From the NCBI RefSeq assembly GCF_000243075.1, contig NC_016745.1:554501-618500 (forward strand): a DNA stretch of 64,000 nucleotides, written 5' to 3'. The translations under genes and the position numbers were made by a program. This document shows, in pieces, positions 62,203 to 64,000 of this stretch (positions are counted from its first letter, which is position 1; the number at the start of each line of letters is the position of its first letter). Below the pieces are notes generated by a model. The model did no database searches. It was not told the origin of the DNA and saw only the letters and a program-made list of their open reading frames with translations. The DNA is from Oceanimonas sp. GK1 (lineage in GTDB: Bacteria > Pseudomonadota > Gammaproteobacteria > Enterobacterales > Aeromonadaceae).

Positions 62203-63644
62203 GGGCGTACTCCGGTGAGGTGGTGAATGTGGTCGGCATAGGCCTGGCGAATGGCCTCGCGCCGCGGGCGACCGTTGGCGGTGAGCAGGCCGGCCTCGGC
62301 CAGGCCGGGGGAGGGCACCAGCCAGTGATGAATACGGGCGTAATCGGGCAGTTTGGCATTGAGCGCGGCAATCTGGCCGGGCAGGGCGTTTTCCCGCCCC
62401 GGCAGCGGCTGCACCAGCGCCAGGTTGGCGGGCAGGCCGTCGCCGATGATCACCAGCCGCTCGATGGCGGAGCAGCCTTGAGCCTCGGCCTCCACCCATT
62501 CGGGGGAAAAATTGCGGCCAAAGGCGGTGATCTGCACGTGCTTGCGGCGCCCGGTGATATACAGAAAGCCGTCATTATCGAGCCGGCCCAGATCGCCGGT
62601 GGCGATGTCCGCTGGCGCTGCCGGTCCGCCCAGGTAGCCGAGCATGGCGCCGCCGCGCACATGAATTTCACCGTCTTCGGCGATGTGCACGGCAAGGTGA
62701 TCCAGGGGGCGTCCCACGCTGCCGGGGCGAGAGCACTCGGGGGTGTTCAGTGCCACCACCGAGCCGCATTCCGACAGGCCATAGCCTTCCACCGCCGGAA
62801 TGCCCACCGCCTGTGCCCGGCGCAGCAAATCCGACGCCACATGACCGCCACCCACCGCCACCAGCCGCAGCGAGGTGGTCAGCTCGGGTTGTTGCAGGCA
62901 CAGGCCGGTGAGCAGACGCAGCAGCTCGGGCACCAGCACCAGGCTGTGGGGCCGCCAGTGAGCCAGGGCAGCGGCCAGCACGGCGGGGTCGAGCCGGCTG
63001 GAGCCGGTAAAGCCCACCTCGGCCAGCCCGGGCAGGGTGGCGGTGGCCCCCAGCCACAGCGGCAGATACAACCCGGCCAGGTTTTCCAGCAGGGTACTCA
63101 GGGGCAGCAGGGTCAGATGGCGTTCTACCGGCGTACCCGCCAGCCTCTCGGCCAGGGCGCGCACCGTGGTGATTTGCTGGGCCAGGCTCAGGCACACGCC
63201 CTTGGGGCGGCCGGTGGTGCCCGAGGTATAGGTGATTTTGGCGGTGCCCGCGGGCAGGGCCACCGGCGAAGCCACCTCGCGGCGCCAGCCGCTGAGGCCG
63301 TGGGCCAGTTCGAGCGGCTGCCAACCGTCGGTGGCCGGGCCTATCAAAGTGTCGGCGCCGCTGCTGTCGAGCAACCATTGGCGCTGTTCGGCACTGAAAA
63401 ATCCGGGCACCGGCACCACCACCAGCCCGGTCTGGGCGCAGGCCAGATCACACAGCGCCCAGTCGATGCCGTTGTCCAGCTGCAGCGCCAGCCGCCGGGT
63501 GCCGGCGCGCTGCAAGGCATCGGCCAGCTCATGGATGCGGGCCGGCAGCTCCCGGTAGCGGATCTGTGCCCTGGTGCTTTGCAGGGCGATGGCATCCTCC
63601 CGTTGTTGGGCGTGTTCGGCCAGCCGGCGGAAAAGAGTGGTCAC
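62199..63644 (-). CDS. AMP-binding acyl ligase (acyl-CoA synthetase-like)
   Basis: 481-residue ANL-superfamily enzyme. Core motifs: YTSGTTGRPKGVCLS (A3), GYGLSECGSVVALNTPE (A5), TGDLGRLDNDGFLYITGRRK (A7-A8). The A10 catalytic-lysine motif is degenerate, NGRPRR instead of NGK.xR, near the C-terminus, which may affect the adenylation half-reaction. It is about 60-100 residues shorter than standard long-chain synthetases. It starts with GTG overlapping the upstream stop by 4 bases. It probably activates a fatty or aromatic acid for the oxidase and reductase encoded next. Confidence 0.85.
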   Translation of the reverse strand: MTTLFRRLAEHAQQREDAIALQSTRAQIRYRELPARIHELADALQRAGTRRLALQLDNGIDWALCDLACAQTGLVVVPVPGFFSAEQRQWLLDSSGADTLIGPATDGWQPLELAHGLSGWRREVASPVALPAGTAKITYTSGTTGRPKGVCLSLAQQITTVRALAERLAGTPVERHLTLLPLSTLLENLAGLYLPLWLGATATLPGLAEVGFTGSSRLDPAVLAAALAHWRPHSLVLVPELLRLLTGLCLQQPELTTSLRLVAVGGGHVASDLLRRAQAVGIPAVEGYGLSECGSVVALNTPECSRPGSVGRPLDHLAVHIAEDGEIHVRGGAMLGYLGGPAAPADIATGDLGRLDNDGFLYITGRRKHVQITAFGRNFSPEWVEAEAQGCSAIERLVIIGDGLPANLALVQPLPGRENALPGQIAALNAKLPDYARIHHWLVPSPGLAEAGLLTANGRPRREAIRQAYADHIHHLTGVRP

Positions 63645-64000
63645 AGGCGCGCCTCCCGAGCCGGTGAAAACATCGCGGGGCCCGGGTCAAGCAGCGACAG
63701 CAGCAGACTGTTGCCGGCCAGAATGCGGTGGCCCTCGGCCAGCTCGCCGGCCATGACCCTGGGCTGATGCTGGTAGTAACGGCCCCAGTGTTCGGCGTCT
63801 TCGCCGACCCGGGCGGGGTCGGCGGGGGCCAGTTCCAGCGGCGACAGGTGCAGCCGGTGAAAGCTGTTGAGCAGGGTCTGGGTGGCGGTGAACACCACCC
63901 ACTGCTGGCCCTGCCGATACAGCTGGCGGCACACGGCGGCGAACATCAGCCGGCCGTTGCCGGGGGCACTGGTGGCCAGGTTGCCGATTTCCACCAGCCC
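63641..64000 (-). CDS. Thermostable hemolysin family protein, N-terminus outside window
   Basis: The visible 119 residues (LVEIGNLATSAPGNGRLMFAAVCRQLYRQGQQWVVFTAT...) match the C-terminal part of the thermostable hemolysin family (delta-VPH type), a GNAT-like fold despite the name. The gene continues beyond base 64000. It is the first visible gene of the coupled operon and its stop overlaps the ligase start. Its role here is unlikely to be cell lysis; an acyl or amino transfer function fits the neighbours better, as inference. Confidence 0.8.
   Translation of the reverse strand, partial: GLVEIGNLATSAPGNGRLMFAAVCRQLYRQGQQWVVFTATQTLLNSFHRLHLSPLELAPADPARVGEDAEHWGRYYQHQPRVMAGELAEGHRILAGNSLLLSLLDPGPAMFSPAREARL

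Noticed and set aside
62220-63767. Plus-strand open frame of 515 codons opposite the acyl ligase
   Set aside because: Gly/Gln-rich antisense translation; the minus-strand ligase has clear motifs.

Overview
The window looks like a chromosomal segment of a GC-rich marine gammaproteobacterium, most likely Aeromonadaceae of the Oceanimonas/Zobellella/Oceanisphaera type. This rests on gene content and order (engB, cytochrome c4, yihI, hemN; glnA beside typA; yihY, pip, dtd, yiiD; an argX-hisR-leuT-proM tRNA cluster; the carboxynorspermidine route to polyamines). It is inferred without a database search. I see no plasmid, prophage, insertion sequence or CRISPR array.

Layout. (1) 1-7190: a catabolic block with a truncated aldehyde dehydrogenase, a complete TRAP transporter, an iron-sulfur serine-dehydratase-like enzyme, rsuA and a GntR regulator; its middle is more AT-rich than the surroundings. 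(2) 7228-12765: housekeeping genes (engB, cytochrome c4, methyltransferase, yihI, DUF2489 protein, hemN, adenosine deaminase). (3) 12799-21904: nitrogen control. glnL-glnG and glnA are separated by an oppositely oriented slyA-like/HlyD/FUSC efflux unit; glnA keeps a sigma-54 promoter with upstream NtrC sites, and typA is divergent. (4) 22099-36278: yceJ/yceI-like pair, yihY, pip, dtd, yiiD, AsmA-family protein, recG, pssA, M24 peptidase, a second GntR regulator, an EamA transporter and a PspB-like small protein. (5) 36558-41361: TetR-controlled RND efflux operon. (6) 41538-42282: four tRNA genes with a strong promoter, followed by a broken duplicate of the tRNA-Pro unit and about 800 bp of AT-rich DNA without genes. 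(7) 43086-47340: YfcC transporter, gamma-glutamyltransferase and a divergent IclR regulator. (8) 47743-55381: two polyamine genes (carboxynorspermidine dehydrogenase and decarboxylase), then glycerate kinase, tartronate semialdehyde reductase, hydroxypyruvate isomerase and glyoxylate carboligase, a complete route from glyoxylate to 2-phosphoglycerate. (9) 56058-57978: phasin, SlyD-like isomerase and the PHA regulator phaR. (10) 58036-64000: a tightly overlapping minus-strand gene series that runs off the window.

The most promising candidate for an undescribed system is region 10. A thermostable-hemolysin-family protein, an AMP-binding acyl ligase, a heme-oxygenase-like putative diiron oxidase, a short-chain dehydrogenase and a secreted TPR protein are translationally coupled by 4- to 14-base overlaps, and a two-component system follows within 34 bases. 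The content suggests activation, oxidation and reduction of an acyl or aromatic acid, but the substrate and product are unknown to me. Other points of interest are a dispersed family of structured intergenic repeats whose hairpin arms differ compensatorily between copies, the tRNA-Pro/terminator duplication, and the dehydratase with a conserved C-terminal cysteine tail.
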